64,000 nt of DNA from NCBI GenBank assembly GCA_903840165.1, contig CAIMEY010000065.1, positions 24,375-88,374 of the forward strand. Reading direction: 5' to 3'. Both the position numbers and the translations under genes were made by a program. The notes beneath the pieces are model-generated. The model was not told where the DNA came from and searched no databases. It saw only the letters and a list, made by a program, of their open reading frames with translations. This DNA comes from an uncultured Myxococcales bacterium. Its GTDB lineage: Bacteria; Myxococcota_A; UBA9042. Positions 63,555-64,000 of the stretch are shown one piece after another; the stretch's first letter is position 1, and each line of letters begins with the position of its first letter.

Positions 63555-64000
63555 ATGATGAATACGCGATGGTCAGTGCGAAATGGTGCCTCGTTTGGTC
63601 AATGGTTGGGTTTGCTTTTTGCGGCTTTTCTTACTTTTCAATCAGTTGATGCCTGGGCCGACTTTTGCAACGGCAAGCAGAATGGCTTGTGGTGCGACGG
63701 CAACAACCTCGACAACTGCCAGGGCAACAAGATTGCTTCGAGCCAAGCCTGCGCCAATGGCTGCCAGTCGAACCCGCCCGGGGTTGCCGATGCCTGTAAA
63801 GCAGGTAGCGGTTTCTGCTCAGGAAAAATGAACGGGCTCTGGTGCAACGGCAACGATCTGGTCAACTGCAGCAACGGCAATACCAGCAGCAGCCAGAGTT
63901 GCCCCAATGGCTGCCAGTCCAATCCCGCTGGCGTTGCGGATGCCTGCAAAGCGGCCTCGGGCCCATGCAGCGGCAAAGCTGACGGCGCTTGGTGCAGCGG
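63555..64000 (+). CDS. Exported protein of ~40-residue Cys-rich repeats (partial, runs off right edge)
   Basis: Absent from the ORF track because no stop falls inside the window; open for 148 codons from ATG 63555 (GGAGG five bases upstream; ATG 63558 is alternative). Signal peptide LGLLFAAFLTFQSVDAWA. Then three copies of a module FCxGKxNGLWCxGNxLxxCxxGxxxSSQxCxNGCQSNPxGVADACKA, each ~40 residues with about six cysteines; the third is cut by the window end. The spacing suggests a small disulfide-rich module repeated as a stalk or binding unit. I do not know a named family. What lies C-terminal is out of view. Confidence 0.85.
   Translation, partial: MMNTRWSVRNGASFGQWLGLLFAAFLTFQSVDAWADFCNGKQNGLWCDGNNLDNCQGNKIASSQACANGCQSNPPGVADACKAGSGFCSGKMNGLWCNGNDLVNCSNGNTSSSQSCPNGCQSNPAGVADACKAASGPCSGKADGAWCS

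Overview
This is a GC-rich (about 60% by eye, not counted), gene-dense bacterial window. It looks like Myxococcota or a close 'deltaproteobacterial' relative. The evidence is several large Cys-rich surface lipoproteins with MopE-type 'CNGxDxDCNG' motifs and 'CDDGNPCTxDxC' repeats, one protein with the myxococcal 'CGNGxxxxGExCDDGN..GDGCS' repeat, two PP2C phosphatases, plant-type glutamate-cysteine ligase, and outer-membrane barrels with lipoproteins (Gram-negative envelope). No phage, transposon, CRISPR array or integration site was seen; it reads as ordinary chromosome rich in envelope genes.

Layout. 1-5.2 kb: two tandem Cys-rich lipoprotein genes on the minus strand (the first runs off the left edge and is missing from the ORF track) and a divergent lipoprotein ending in a somatomedin-B-like module. 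5.2-16.3 kb: hybrid histidine kinase with a small upstream partner, an exported PPDK-like ATP-grasp protein, an NCS1 transporter, a MepA-like murein endopeptidase, tRNA-Leu(CAA) and an outer-membrane barrel. 16.4-20.8 kb: PP2C-cNMP-binding fusion, lectin-fold lipoprotein, second PP2C, dolichol/diacylglycerol-kinase-like membrane protein and SlyX. 21-32.5 kb: a 1697-aa modular lipoprotein, argH, a P-domain exported protein and a 922-aa Cys-rich lipoprotein. 32.7-38.5 kb: a three-gene overlapping DUF4349/lipoprotein operon, gshA and a polytopic membrane protein.

38.75-40.16 kb holds the most interesting locus. Two ORFs listed separately (ending 39128, starting 39162) are one reading frame interrupted only by a TGA. 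That TGA sits where this exported phosphoesterase-like family has Cys ('PCG-TGA-..PLGGLARR'). Downstream is an 8-bp hairpin whose loop GGTCTG begins 18 nt after the TGA, as in the E. coli fdhF SECIS as I recall it. I call this a selenoprotein (Sec125).

40.2-46.9 kb: kal and kce (two steps of lysine fermentation), a hypothetical protein, a lamin-tail-domain lipoprotein and a TPR protein. 47-54.9 kb: dnaE, mazG, a CBM9-like lipoprotein and a sigma-70 factor. 55-64 kb: a zinc-ribbon/ATPase/TPR protein with a Walker-A Lys-to-Arg change, a small exported protein, a DEAH helicase, an outer-membrane barrel, a 'KADKAEK' repeat protein and, at the right edge, a partial exported protein of ~40-aa Cys-rich repeats (also absent from the ORF track).

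All family assignments are from reading the translations; no database search was run.
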